Position numbers and translations under genes: made by a program
Shown: piece after piece, positions 40,616 through 49,239 of the stretch
Position numbering within the stretch: the first letter of the stretch is position 1
Layout: the number at the start of each line of letters is the position of its first letter
Source: Candidatus Termititenax persephonae
GTDB lineage: Bacteria > Margulisbacteria > Termititenacia > Termititenacales > Termititenacaceae
Assembly: GCA_003864475.1 (NCBI GenBank)
Contig: BGZO01000006.1
Coordinates: forward strand, 1-52,525
Length of the DNA: 52,525 nt
Direction of reading: 5' to 3'
Notes under the pieces: generated by a model
The model's input: only the letters and a program-made list of their open reading frames with translations
Databases searched by the model: none
What the model was told of the DNA's origin: nothing

Positions 40616-42162
40616 TTTATGGCTTCCTGTATGTAATCTGGAATAACAATATCATTAATTTTGTTTTCTAATAATTTAAAAGCTACTTCGGTTTTTCTTC
40701 TCAACATATAATCTTGAACAGATAATCTTTTCCTGTCTGCCTTAAACAAATCATCACAAATTTTTGCATTGTTTTTATATATACACACCTCAAAAGTATT
40801 GTTGGAATTATCTAAGTCAAAAAAAACTTTTATTTCATTTGTTACATAGTTGGAGTAATTATCAACGCAATTACTCTGACAATCCTTATCATTATCCCTA
40901 ATCACGGCCGTCTTTATTTTTAAAATTTTCGCAATATTAAGATAATGCTTAAAACTTATTCCACCAACAGAAATAATATGAACATTGTCATCGGCAGGCT
41001 TGGATAATTTAATTTTCTCATACATGGCTTCTATCAACATATACTCCGCGTTCCCCTCAACTAAAATTACTTTCTTAGCCAAAACAAACTCTAAAATATT
41101 ATTATCTGGAGCTTTTATAAAGAATTTGGCTGTTTGTTCTGATGTGTCCTTTAGTGTTGCGGGAGTTGTATCATTATTACTATTTAATAGAATAGCTTTC
41201 CTCAAATCTAACCTAGCACTAATTAGGCTGTTATGTGATGTAAGAATAAGCTGTTTATCCTGCATAGAAATAATTTTATTTATTAATTTCTTCATATTAA
41301 CATGACTTAAATGATTTTCGGGTTCCTCTAGTAAAATAACATTCAAGTCATCACTAGCCTTATTCAAAGCAAATTCTGTTTTTATAAAACATTGTGTCCC
41401 TTTGCCTTTATTTTCAATATAAATACTATTCTGTGTAAGTGTTAAATCGGTTTCTATATTTGCTTTTGAAGTGTTTTTTACTGCGAATGAATAATCCGTT
41501 ATTTTACAATTTAAATTTGCTAAAACATCTTCTGTGAACTCTCGCTTGTGTTTTCTATATTCATTTTGATATTTGCTTCTTTCTACCCCCGTAGCATGTG
41601 CAAGATACATTTTATGCACATATTCTTTTATTGCATATTCACTGCTGATTTGCGAATTGTCAATAATAATGTGGCTTAAGAATTTCTTATAGGAAGTATA
41701 AGATGTTCCTTCAAACGTCTTAAATGAAATTATATAATACTCAAAAGGAAAGTTTAATTCTGTTTGATTCAAAATATCAGAGATTTCATTACTAACTTCA
41801 TCATTCGGTTTACATTGCATAACGAGCCCATCCGTGATAATACCATCAGAGTTATACTTACCATTTAACTGATGATTATTCTGTTCGTTTAAATAAATCT
41901 CAACGTATAGCTGTGGTAAATCCTTATAATGTTTGTTAGATTTTAGAAAATTATCCACAACTTCTGCATTAAATAATTCTTCTAGTCCTAGAGTTTTAAC
42001 TTTGTTGGTACTTCCACTTAGAACTAAATCAATGGCGGAAAGAATAGAGCTTTTTCCAGACTCATTATCGCCTATTAATAGGTTTAATTTTTCGTCAAAC
42101 TCAATACAGTAATCTTTAAATCTTTTAAAATTATGTAATTTCACCTTTTTGATTATATGCAT
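40600..42162 (-). CDS. OLD-family ATPase-TOPRIM nuclease (GajA-like)
   Basis: 520-aa protein with an N-terminal ABC-like ATPase (Walker A 'LIGDNESGKSSIL' at about 30-42; Walker B 'VILLEEPENHLS') and a C-terminal TOPRIM nuclease (first Glu in 'VILVEGNAEYML', D-x-D in 'VIRDNDKD'). This is class 2 OLD architecture; paired with a UvrD-like protein it is a Gabija-type anti-phage system. AGGGG ribosome site 6 nt before the ATG. Strongly AT-rich. Confidence 0.87.
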   Translation of the reverse strand: MHIIKKVKLHNFKRFKDYCIEFDEKLNLLIGDNESGKSSILSAIDLVLSGSTNKVKTLGLEELFNAEVVDNFLKSNKHYKDLPQLYVEIYLNEQNNHQLNGKYNSDGIITDGLVMQCKPNDEVSNEISDILNQTELNFPFEYYIISFKTFEGTSYTSYKKFLSHIIIDNSQISSEYAIKEYVHKMYLAHATGVERSKYQNEYRKHKREFTEDVLANLNCKITDYSFAVKNTSKANIETDLTLTQNSIYIENKGKGTQCFIKTEFALNKASDDLNVILLEEPENHLSHVNMKKLINKIISMQDKQLILTSHNSLISARLDLRKAILLNSNNDTTPATLKDTSEQTAKFFIKAPDNNILEFVLAKKVILVEGNAEYMLIEAMYEKIKLSKPADDNVHIISVGGISFKHYLNIAKILKIKTAVIRDNDKDCQSNCVDNYSNYVTNEIKVFFDLDNSNNTFEVCIYKNNAKICDDLFKADRKRLSVQDYMLRRKTEVAFKLLENKINDIVIPDYIQEAIKWISN

Positions 42163-42269
42163 TTTTATCCCCTAATTATTAAGTTACATAATTATACCGT
42201 AATTATTAACCATTTGATTATACGCAGTTATTATTGATATAACTAAACTAGATTTTGAGTGTACATATT
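42163..42269. promoter_or_regulatory. Divergent control region gajA / m5C methyltransferase
   Basis: AT-rich 107 bp. On the minus strand TATAAT occurs twice, at about 42191-42196 and 42217-42222, upstream of gajA. On the plus strand TTGATATAACTAAACTAG precedes the methyltransferase ATG, but no clear -10 can be assigned. Confidence 0.45.
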
Positions 42270-43295
42270 ATGAAAACTTACAAGTACATCGACCTTTTCT
42301 GCGGCATTGGTGGCTTCCGTTACGCTATGGAAGCTGCGGCAAGGAAAAACCATGTTAAATCTCAATGTGTGTTTTCAAGCGACATAGACGCATATTGCCA
42401 AGATTCTTATGAGGCCAATTTTGGGGAAAGACCTGCTGGGGATATTTCTAAAATTAATGCCAAAGATATTCCCAATCATGATATTTTGCTTGCAGGATTT
42501 CCCTGTCAGCCGTTCAGCATTATAGGGCAGATGCGAGGATTTAATGACACGCGTGGCACTTTATTTTTTGAGATTGCCAGAATCATAGCGGAGAAAAAAC
42601 CGCAAGCCTTTGTTTTGGAAAATGTTAAATTATTAGTTGGGCATAACAAGGGACAAACTATAAAAACCATTGTCGAAGTGCTAGAACTGCTTGATTACAA
42701 AATTGCTTACCGCGTCCTGAACGCTTTAAATTTTGGTCTGCCGCAAAAGAGAGAGCGTATTTTTATAATTGGCTTGAGAAACAATGCGCCTTTTTCATGG
42801 TCTAAAAAAGAGATAAAAATGAAGTCTCTAGACGATGTATTGGAAAAACGCGTTAATAAAAAATATTTTGTGTCTGAAAAAATAAAGAATAAAAGACTTG
42901 CCAAGAAAAGCAAGACAGCAGAGACAACAATCTGGCATGAGAATAAAGCCGGAAATATTAGTGCCTATCCATATTCGTGTGCTTTGCGCGCCGGAGCATC
43001 ATATAATTATCTTTTAGTGAATGGCGAAAGAAGACTGACCGAAAGAGAAATGTTAAGGCTGCAAGGTTTCCAGGAATCTTTTAAAATAATTCAGGGGTAT
43101 ACTCAAGCCAGAAAACAAGCTGGCAATAGTTTGCCAATTCCTGTAGCTGAATCTGTGATTTCTAATGTATTGTTATCCTTAGCTGAAAGCCAGATAGGTT
43201 ATGTTGATAAAAAATATTTTATGTTAGAGAATGTTACTTATGAAACGCCCAAAACTGCGAACAGTAGAAAAACACCAATCCCTGTACCAGCTTAA
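42270..43295 (+). CDS. DNA (cytosine-5-)-methyltransferase
   Basis: 341-aa m5C methyltransferase with the motifs in order: I 'YIDLFCGIGGFR', IV 'GFPCQPFS' (catalytic Cys), VI 'VLENVK', VIII 'PQKRERIFIIGL', IX 'RRLTEREMLRLQGF', X 'QAGNSLPIPV'. The target-recognition region between VIII and IX is short (about 90 residues). It protects DNA from the endonuclease encoded 17 nt downstream. I start at ATG 42270 (FCG motif near the N-terminus); the track GTG at 42255 adds five residues. Confidence 0.95.
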   Translation: MKTYKYIDLFCGIGGFRYAMEAAARKNHVKSQCVFSSDIDAYCQDSYEANFGERPAGDISKINAKDIPNHDILLAGFPCQPFSIIGQMRGFNDTRGTLFFEIARIIAEKKPQAFVLENVKLLVGHNKGQTIKTIVEVLELLDYKIAYRVLNALNFGLPQKRERIFIIGLRNNAPFSWSKKEIKMKSLDDVLEKRVNKKYFVSEKIKNKRLAKKSKTAETTIWHENKAGNISAYPYSCALRAGASYNYLLVNGERRLTEREMLRLQGFQESFKIIQGYTQARKQAGNSLPIPVAESVISNVLLSLAESQIGYVDKKYFMLENVTYETPKTANSRKTPIPVPA

Positions 43296-43312
43296 CAAAT
43301 TTCCCAAAAATT

Positions 43313-43969
43313 TTGGCCATTAATTTGGGCAAGGAAATTATTTATTTGCTTTCAACAAGAGGCACTCCGAGGCTAGAAGGTAACGACTGGGAAGAGATGT
43401 TTGCCCGAATAATCAATGCCACGTGGAAACCGTCAAATGTTGGTCTTGATGATATTGTGCATGAACAGACAGCATGGAGCGCAAAAACTGTAAAAAACAA
43501 CAGCCCAGCAACAGTTTCTAAAATTCGGTTGATTTCCGGCAGAAATTCTCCCGTATATTCTTTTGGTGACCAAAAAGTCAGCAAGCGAGACCCCAAAAAT
43601 CTAGGCAACAAGATTCTCTCAATCTGGAATGAACGAGTCGCCGCCGTGCGGAAATCATACCAACATCTGCGCACTGTCGTTTTAATAAAATCAAATAATT
43701 TATTAGAATTATCCGTTTTTGAATTCGATACAGTTATGTATCCTACGGTTGATTATTGGTGGCAATGGAACGAGCAGCAAAATCTTGAAGGATATAACAA
43801 ATTAGACCAACATATTTTTACATGGCAGCCGCATGGCTCTCAATTTACAATAGTTGAAGATGTGCCAAAAGACAGACTTTCTATAAGAATAAAACAACCG
43901 CCGATAATTTCCAAAGGCGATGTCCTAGAAAAAATAAAATTTAATGAATCGTGGATAGAAATACTTTAA
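43313..43969 (+). CDS. Type II restriction endonuclease partner of the m5C methyltransferase
   Basis: 218-aa protein directly after the methyltransferase, length and position of a type II endonuclease. A possible nuclease core is 'EGNDWEEMF' (Glu), then 'VGLDDIVHEQTAWSAKTVKN' (Asp... x-A-K), a relaxed PD-(D/E)xK pattern. I do not recognise the specificity. Starts at TTG 43313 with no good ribosome site. CCAAAA-a-TTTTGG overlaps the start codon and is flanked by CCCAAA/TTTGGG, which may reduce its translation. Confidence 0.75.
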   Translation: MAINLGKEIIYLLSTRGTPRLEGNDWEEMFARIINATWKPSNVGLDDIVHEQTAWSAKTVKNNSPATVSKIRLISGRNSPVYSFGDQKVSKRDPKNLGNKILSIWNERVAAVRKSYQHLRTVVLIKSNNLLELSVFEFDTVMYPTVDYWWQWNEQQNLEGYNKLDQHIFTWQPHGSQFTIVEDVPKDRLSIRIKQPPIISKGDVLEKIKFNESWIEIL

Positions 43970-43988
43970 AAGTGTTCAACAATTATAA

Positions 43989-44005
43989 CGCAAATTAGAT
44001 TTGCG
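43989..44005 (+). terminator. Hairpin after the restriction operon
   Basis: CGCAAAT-tag-ATTTGCG, 20 nt after the endonuclease stop; a perfect 7-bp stem but no T tract. The rest of 43970-44113 contains nothing else I can assign. Confidence 0.35.
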
Positions 44006-44113
44006 CTGACGGTTTTGTCGATGATTATTTTTAGTATGGATACCAATAACATTGCAAAGGGCAGAAAAATAAAATGAATAGTGGAAAACCCTAAAAATGA
44101 ATCTTGGGCAATC

Positions 44114-44189
44114 TGGAGCGGGCTATCGGGCTCGAACCGACGACCTCGACCTTGGCAAGGTCGCGCTCTACCAACTGAGCTAAGCCCGC
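44114..44189 (-). tRNA. tRNA-Gly (anticodon GCC)
   Basis: Full cloverleaf on the minus strand: acceptor GCGGGCT / AGCCCGC, D arm TTAGCTCAGTTGGTAGAGC, anticodon stem CGACC-TTGCCAA-GGTCG with GCC at the wobble-to-third positions, T arm with GGTTCGAGCC. Discriminator T and CCA are encoded. It marks the right border of the AT-rich defence island, a usual integration site, but I see no duplicated tRNA 3' end elsewhere in the window. Confidence 0.97.
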
Positions 44190-44205
44190 AAGCAAAAGGG
44201 CAGTT

Positions 44206-44235
44206 AGTATACCAAATCCGCAAGCATTATGGCAA
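44206..44235 (-). promoter_or_regulatory. tRNA-Gly promoter TTGCCA-18-TATACT
   Basis: Minus strand TTGCCA (44235-44230), 18-bp spacer, TATACT (44211-44206) with a TGG extension; 16 bp before the tRNA 5' end. Confidence 0.65.
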
Positions 44236-44289
44236 GTTTGGGCAATATGCTATATAATTTAGGCTAATAAATTTGAGCGGGGGTAGTTT

Positions 44290-44766
44290 ATGGTAGACAT
44301 CAGCGGCATAGGACAGAATCTAGGGTTGGACGCGTCGCTAGCGGCTGGCGCGGCGGCGGCGGCCGGAGTGGCGAACAAACAAAAGGCAGTGCGCAAGCGT
44401 CCCTTGGCGAGTGACAAAGGCTTGGGGCTGGAGGATATTCCTGACGATATTCCCGCCGTGCCTGTAGAGACTGCCGAGGCTGAGAAAGTTCCGGAGAGTA
44501 CTCAGGCTGCCGAATCCGCACCAGCCTTGGAAGAGGTTGCGGCCACGGATTTTGACGAAGAAGAAAACAATGCCACGCTGGCCAAAATTGATTATGAATT
44601 GGCGAGTGTGCAGGTGTTGTTAAAAAAAGTGCTTTTTAAGAAAATTGCTTTGGCGGACAAGAAACACGATGATAAGGATTTGCAGCACCGTCTCTTGGTG
44701 GGCGTGGCGGAGCATTGCAAGGATGCCTATGCCAAACTCAAAGAAGTCCGCACCTTGCTGGGCTGA
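44290..44766 (+). CDS. Unknown acidic protein with Ala-rich N-terminus and helical C-terminus
   Basis: 158-aa soluble protein, no family recognised. Residues 14-27 are an Ala/Gly run; 50-100 are acidic and Pro/Glu-rich, probably disordered; 100-158 ('LAKIDYELASVQVLLKKVLFKK...') are helical and likely coiled. GGGGGT precedes the ATG, with TATAAT at 44253. It shares its last base with the proA start, so it belongs to the proA-holB-ricT operon. Confidence 0.7.
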   Translation: MVDISGIGQNLGLDASLAAGAAAAAGVANKQKAVRKRPLASDKGLGLEDIPDDIPAVPVETAEAEKVPESTQAAESAPALEEVAATDFDEEENNATLAKIDYELASVQVLLKKVLFKKIALADKKHDDKDLQHRLLVGVAEHCKDAYAKLKEVRTLLG

Positions 44767-46013
44767 TGGCTCGCCTGAAAACCAGCGAAGTTTGGCGCAA
44801 GGCCCGTAAGGCGCGGCTGGCGGCGCGTGCGGCGGCCCGCTTAGATTCCCAGACCAAGAACAAGATTCTGCTGAGCATGGCGGACTATCTGGAGCAAGGC
44901 TTGGCGGTCGTGCTGAAAGCCAATGCCCAGGATGTTATGGCCGCCCGTCCCAGGTTACCCGCCAGCCTGCTCGACCGCCTGATTTTGAATGAGCGGCGGG
45001 TTAAGGTGATGGCGGACGGTTTGCGGGCGGTTGCCAAATTGCCTGACCCGAATAAGAGGCTGGTCGAGAGGATTAAGCGTCCCAACAGGTTGCGTATCGA
45101 GAAAATTACCGTGCCGCTGGGCGTGATTGCTTTGATTTACGAGGCGCGTCCCAATGTTACGGCGGACGCGGCGGGATTGTGTTTGAAGGCTGGCTCGGCG
45201 GTAATCTTGCGCGGCGGGTCGGACGCGGCGCGTTCCAATCAGGTCATTGTGCGGATTTTGCGCAAGGCTTTGCGTGCCAATAACGCGCCGGAGGATATTG
45301 TCCAGAGCATTGAGACGACCAGCCGCCGGGCGGTTACGGAACTGCTAAATCTGCGCGGCTATGTGGATTTACTGATTCCCCGCGGCGGAGCCGGACTGAT
45401 TCAAAAAGTGGTGGCAGAGTCCTCCTTGCCGGTGCTGGAAACCGGCACGGGCAATTGCCATGTCTATGTCGATGAGTATGCTGATGTGCGCAAGGCCGTG
45501 CGGATTACAGTCAATGCCAAATGTCAACGTCCGTCGGTTTGTAATGCCGCCGAGTCTTTGCTCGTGCATCAAAAAATTGCCGCCCGATTTTTTGGCGCAT
45601 TGAAAATGGACGAGGTGCTTTTCTATGCCTGTCCACGTGCGCGCCGTTATCTGCCGCAGGCCAGGCCTGCTCGGGAGGCGGACTATGCCCGGGAATATCT
45701 GGATTTGGCAATGTCCGTCAAGATTGTTGACAGTCTGGATGAGGCCATCGAACACATTTACCGCTACGGGACCAAACACACCGAGACTATTGTTACGGAA
45801 AACAAACAGAACGCGGAGAAATTTTTGCGGGAGATTGACGCGGCGGCGGTCATGGTTAATGCCTCGACGCGTTTTACGGACGGCGGAGAATTTGGCTTCG
45901 GTTGTGAGATTGGCATTTCGACGCAAAAACTCCACGCCCGTGGGCCGCTGGGCTTGCGCGAACTGATGTCCTATAAATATTTAGTGCGCGGGCAAGGGCA
46001 GGTTCGCGCATGA
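44766..46013 (+). CDS. proA: Glutamate-5-semialdehyde dehydrogenase
   Basis: About 415-aa ProA, reducing gamma-glutamyl phosphate to glutamate semialdehyde with NADPH in proline synthesis. 'VPLGVIALIYEARPNVTADAAGLCLKAGSA' is highly conserved, and the catalytic Cys lies in 'KCQRPSVCNAAE'. C-terminal 'FGFGCEIGISTQKLHARGPLGL' is diagnostic. The ATG at 44766 overlaps the preceding TGA; the earlier ORF start at 44715 lies inside that gene. No proB is in the window. Confidence 0.95.
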   Translation: MARLKTSEVWRKARKARLAARAAARLDSQTKNKILLSMADYLEQGLAVVLKANAQDVMAARPRLPASLLDRLILNERRVKVMADGLRAVAKLPDPNKRLVERIKRPNRLRIEKITVPLGVIALIYEARPNVTADAAGLCLKAGSAVILRGGSDAARSNQVIVRILRKALRANNAPEDIVQSIETTSRRAVTELLNLRGYVDLLIPRGGAGLIQKVVAESSLPVLETGTGNCHVYVDEYADVRKAVRITVNAKCQRPSVCNAAESLLVHQKIAARFFGALKMDEVLFYACPRARRYLPQARPAREADYAREYLDLAMSVKIVDSLDEAIEHIYRYGTKHTETIVTENKQNAEKFLREIDAAAVMVNASTRFTDGGEFGFGCEIGISTQKLHARGPLGLRELMSYKYLVRGQGQVRA

Positions 46014-46777
46014 TGCCTCCAGCCGCGGCGGCCACAGCTGCCGCCCCGTCCCAGCAGCGCGCGCGCGGTATTCTTGACGGCATTGTCCGTACCGGACGTG
46101 TCGCCAATGGTTATATCTTTGCGGGCGCACCGGGTTGCGGCAAGACGGCGGCGGCGCGGGATTTTTTTCAGAAACTGACTAGGACAGACAAAATAAAATC
46201 CGTGGATTTTTACGAATTGACGACGGACAAGGCTCAGATTGCCATTGAACAAGTCCGCGCCTTGAAGCAGTTTGTGCAGTACGGCCCGCGCGAATTGGCT
46301 TATTTGCTGGTGGTCATTCAGAACGCGGAAAAATTTTCCGCCGCCTCGGGCAATGCTTTTTTGAAATTGCTGGAGGAGCCGCCTGACGGGGTGGTTTTTA
46401 TCCTAGAGACATTCAGCCCAGAAGCTTTGTTGCCCACCATCGTCTCGCGTTGCCAGTTAATCACTTTTGACTCCGCGGCTTTACTCAAAGCGGGGACGCA
46501 GAATGCCGCAGCGGAAAATAATTGGCAGAATCTGCAAAATTTTATTCAAGACCTTCCGGGCAAAAACTTTTGGCAAATCAGTCAATTGGTGGATATTTGG
46601 GCGCAGGATCGGCAGCAGGCACAGCAGGACTTACTGCGCTTGGCGCAGGTTAAGCAGGGACAGGGCGCTTGGCGCCAAGCGAATCTTGTTTTGAAATATG
46701 CTAAGATGTTGCGCAGTAATATTAATCTCAGGCTGGCTATGGAAACTCTTTTCCTGAGGATGCGGGATTTGGCATGA
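46010..46777 (+). CDS. holB: DNA polymerase III delta' subunit-like clamp-loader ATPase
   Basis: 255-aa AAA+ protein of the HolB/DnaX family: Walker A 'GAPGCGKT', 'AEKFSAASGNAFLKLLEEPP' and the arginine-finger 'IVSRCQ'. It is shorter than E. coli delta' (334) with a reduced C-terminal collar. The order holB-ricT is as in Bacillus (holB-yaaT). Overlaps proA by ATGA. Confidence 0.9.
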   Translation: MMPPAAAATAAAPSQQRARGILDGIVRTGRVANGYIFAGAPGCGKTAAARDFFQKLTRTDKIKSVDFYELTTDKAQIAIEQVRALKQFVQYGPRELAYLLVVIQNAEKFSAASGNAFLKLLEEPPDGVVFILETFSPEALLPTIVSRCQLITFDSAALLKAGTQNAAAENNWQNLQNFIQDLPGKNFWQISQLVDIWAQDRQQAQQDLLRLAQVKQGQGAWRQANLVLKYAKMLRSNINLRLAMETLFLRMRDLA

Positions 46778-47484
46778 CGGCGGCAAAATTTGCTTTGAAA
46801 TTGCGTAAACACGTTTCCAGCGTCTCTTTTGAGTTGCGCTTGGCTTCTTTTTTTATCAAACACGGCGATTTGCTGGTGGCGGAGACCAACCGCGGCGAGG
46901 AGCTGGCGCGGGCGGTGCGCCTGCCCGTCAACAGCGAGAAGCGCGGACTGCATGAGGATATTCGGATTCTGCACATTGTTCGCAGGGCGACCGCCGAGGA
47001 TTTGCAAATGACTGAGAATCTCAGCCAAGCCGAGCAGGAGTTGTTGATTAAGGCCAATGCTATTTTGGCACGCAACGCTCCGGACGTGAAATTGATTTCC
47101 GTGGAGCTTTTATTCAGCCGAAAGAAAGCTTTTTTTTATTATCGAACTTTGTTAGAAGAGGGCGGCGATAAGAAGAGGAAAAATTCCGCGCCGCGCAAAA
47201 CCAATCCCAAAGAGATTCAAAGGTTTTTGCATCAGGAAATGGATATGGCCGTGGAAGTCCGGGAGATGGGTGGACGCTCCTGCGCTTATGCGGTCGGCGG
47301 CTTGGGGCATTGCGGTTGCGGGCTGTGCTGTACCAACTGGCTGCGTAAGCCTCTGCCCGTGTCCGTCAAAATGGCCAAGGAGCAAAATCTTTCTGTCAAT
47401 ATTCCTAAACTGTCCGGCGTGTGCGGCAAATTGATGTGCTGTCTGGGCTATGAACTGGAAGAACAGCCTGCCGCGCTCAAATGA
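46774..47484 (+). CDS. ricT: PSP1 / RicT-like Fe-S regulatory protein
   Basis: 236-aa PSP1-domain protein. The C-terminal cysteines 'HCGCGLCC' and 'CGKLMCCLGYE' match RicT (YaaT), which forms an Fe-S RicA/F/T complex that directs RNase Y mRNA processing in Bacillus. The N-terminal 'GDLLVAETNRGEELARAV' is the PSP1 start. Overlaps holB (ATGA) and the MerR-DegV gene (4 bp). Confidence 0.9.
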   Translation: MTAAKFALKLRKHVSSVSFELRLASFFIKHGDLLVAETNRGEELARAVRLPVNSEKRGLHEDIRILHIVRRATAEDLQMTENLSQAEQELLIKANAILARNAPDVKLISVELLFSRKKAFFYYRTLLEEGGDKKRKNSAPRKTNPKEIQRFLHQEMDMAVEVREMGGRSCAYAVGGLGHCGCGLCCTNWLRKPLPVSVKMAKEQNLSVNIPKLSGVCGKLMCCLGYELEEQPAALK

Positions 47485-48512
47485 AGCCTTCCTATGTGCG
47501 TATCGCCCGCATCCGTAGCGGTTTTTACAAGATAGAGCGCGTTTGTCATCTTTCCGGCCTGACCCCGGCAATGCTGCGTTATTACGAAAAGATTGGTTTA
47601 TTGCCGCCGCCCCTGCGCACGAGCGGAGGCACGCGGCTCTATCAAGACGAGCATCTCCGTCTGCTCTTGGAGATTGTCTCGGCGAAACGCCGGGGTTTGA
47701 GCTTGCGCGAGATTAAACGTAAGTTTACGCCGCGGGTGCAAAAAAATAAAACCTTGTTTTTGGTAGATTCTTTCTTTTCTCCCGACCCGGCGATTTTGCA
47801 AAGAGCTGCCGTGCGTGTGATGCCGATGAATATTCGTTTTGGCTATTACAAATATGCGGACTACACCACGCTCGACCCACGGAGATTTGCCGCCTTGGAA
47901 AATAAAAAAAAGATTTTGGCCGAGGCTACGCCGCCCACTGAGGGTGAGTACCGGGAAGCCTTGCTGCGTGCCGCCCAGGAAAAGGCTACCGTAGTTTCTC
48001 TGCACCCGGACTCCCGGTTTTGGGATTCTTATCGGCTGGCCAAGCTGGCCGCCAGCGGCTTGGCTCCCGCCCCGTTAAAAATTGTCGACACTGGTCTATG
48101 GGGCGGTCTTAATTTTTATTGGGAGAGGTTGCTGGCCGCGCCGCAAAACCTGAAGAATATTTTGGCCCAGGCGCAAAAAAGTGTTTCCGAAATATTTATT
48201 GTGCGCTCGCCGGAGCGGCTTTTTCCCGCCGGGCAGAACCAGCACTACAAGCTCTTTGACTTCACGCCGATTTTTCAGCATACGGCGCGTTCTGGACTAG
48301 TGCCGATTGCCAGAGAAAAAGATTTTGCCTCGGCCTGCCATTATGTCTGGCGGGAGATAAAATCCCTGTCCAAGATAATCGCCTACAGTTCGCCGGAGAC
48401 ACTGGCGGCGGCGCATCAGCTCGGCCTCCATGCGGAAAAAGAAATACCGCTCTCCTCAGCTTTTTTAGCGGTTTTTGGCCGAGAAATCCTGGCGATTTTT
48501 GTAAAAAAATAA
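47481..48512 (+). CDS. MerR-DegV fusion regulator
   Basis: 343-aa two-domain protein. Residues 15-85 are a MerR winged HTH ('YKIERVCHLSGLTPAMLRYYEKIGLLPPP', 'GTRLYQDEHLRLLLEIVSAKRRGLSL'). From about 90 to the end the sequence follows DegV/EDD fatty-acid-binding proteins: 'KTLFLVDSFFSPDP', 'VRVMPMNIRFG', 'EATPPTEGEYREAL', 'VVSLHPDSRFWDSYRLAKLA', 'LKIVDTGLWGG', corresponding to the DegV pattern D-S..., T-S-Q-P-(S)-x-x-E, I-S-x-x-L-S-G-T-Y-x-S-A, and V-I-D-S. A fatty-acid- or lipid-responsive transcription factor is inferred. It ends the proA operon. Confidence 0.82.
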   Translation: MKPSYVRIARIRSGFYKIERVCHLSGLTPAMLRYYEKIGLLPPPLRTSGGTRLYQDEHLRLLLEIVSAKRRGLSLREIKRKFTPRVQKNKTLFLVDSFFSPDPAILQRAAVRVMPMNIRFGYYKYADYTTLDPRRFAALENKKKILAEATPPTEGEYREALLRAAQEKATVVSLHPDSRFWDSYRLAKLAASGLAPAPLKIVDTGLWGGLNFYWERLLAAPQNLKNILAQAQKSVSEIFIVRSPERLFPAGQNQHYKLFDFTPIFQHTARSGLVPIAREKDFASACHYVWREIKSLSKIIAYSSPETLAAAHQLGLHAEKEIPLSSAFLAVFGREILAIFVKK

Positions 48513-48518
48513 TATAAT
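48513..48518 (+). promoter_or_regulatory. -10 TATAAT before the 237-aa unknown gene
   Basis: TATAAT, then TAAGCG, then ATG 48525; 6-nt gap, no ribosome site. It begins right after the preceding stop. Confidence 0.5.
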
Positions 48519-48524
48519 TAAGCG

Positions 48525-49238
48525 ATGGTCGACAGTTTAGTGGGCGGGATTTACGCCAATATCAACAAAATCAATCCCGAAACGTTGAGCGCGGAGGGCA
48601 AGCTTTTCTTGCGGCAATACCGGGAAAATCTGCAGCTTAGCCGGGCTATCGATAAGAATGCCGGCAATTTACTGGCGAAAACAATCAGCAAATATCACAA
48701 TGACAAAGGCGAGGACGTGATTCCGTTGATTCTGGAACTGACCACGGTCGCTTTTCATGCCATCGAGCCGCACCGTAAATATGCCGTTCACGTCGCGGAA
48801 TATTTATTGCTGGGGACGATTTTTGCCGCGCTGGTTATTACCGAGGACGAGGCCGAAATAAAATTGATTGTGGAGCAGACACTGATTGGCATTTTTACGA
48901 ATCCGATTTATGAATTTACCCCGACGGAACGGCGGAAAATCAGCGGCTTAGTTTATCAAGTCGAGGCCTATTTTGCGGCTTTGAGCTTTTGGTCGCGGCG
49001 TTTTGGCAAGTACAAAAATTTAATCCGTACGGCTCTGCGTGGCGGTCTGACCGAGGGCTTGGAGATTGCCAATGCCGGCGCGGAAGAGCTGGCGGCGGCT
49101 CAGCAGCTTAGGCAATTTTTTTGGTCGAGGTGCTGGGGGCGTTTAAAATTTTACTTTAATTTGTTCTGGCCGTTGTTTGACTTGAATGCCAATGCCCTGC
49201 TCCGCTGGGTTAATAAGACGGCGGGAATCACAGGTTGA
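48525..49238 (+). CDS. Unknown helical protein
   Basis: 237 aa, no family recognised. Predominantly helical, with a hydrophobic stretch near 88-105 ('VAEYLLLGTIFAALVI') that may be a buried core helix, and an aromatic, basic C-terminus ('WSRCWGRLKFYFNLFW') that may bind membrane. No signal peptide. Probable leaderless start. Convergent with the GNAT pair, one base apart. Confidence 0.7.
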   Translation: MVDSLVGGIYANINKINPETLSAEGKLFLRQYRENLQLSRAIDKNAGNLLAKTISKYHNDKGEDVIPLILELTTVAFHAIEPHRKYAVHVAEYLLLGTIFAALVITEDEAEIKLIVEQTLIGIFTNPIYEFTPTERRKISGLVYQVEAYFAALSFWSRRFGKYKNLIRTALRGGLTEGLEIANAGAEELAAAQQLRQFFWSRCWGRLKFYFNLFWPLFDLNANALLRWVNKTAGITG

Positions 49239-49239
49239 T

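Noticed and set aside
44114-44189. tRNA-Gly as a proven attachment site
   Set aside because: No second copy of the tRNA 3' end and no integrase in the window; kept only as a plausible island border.
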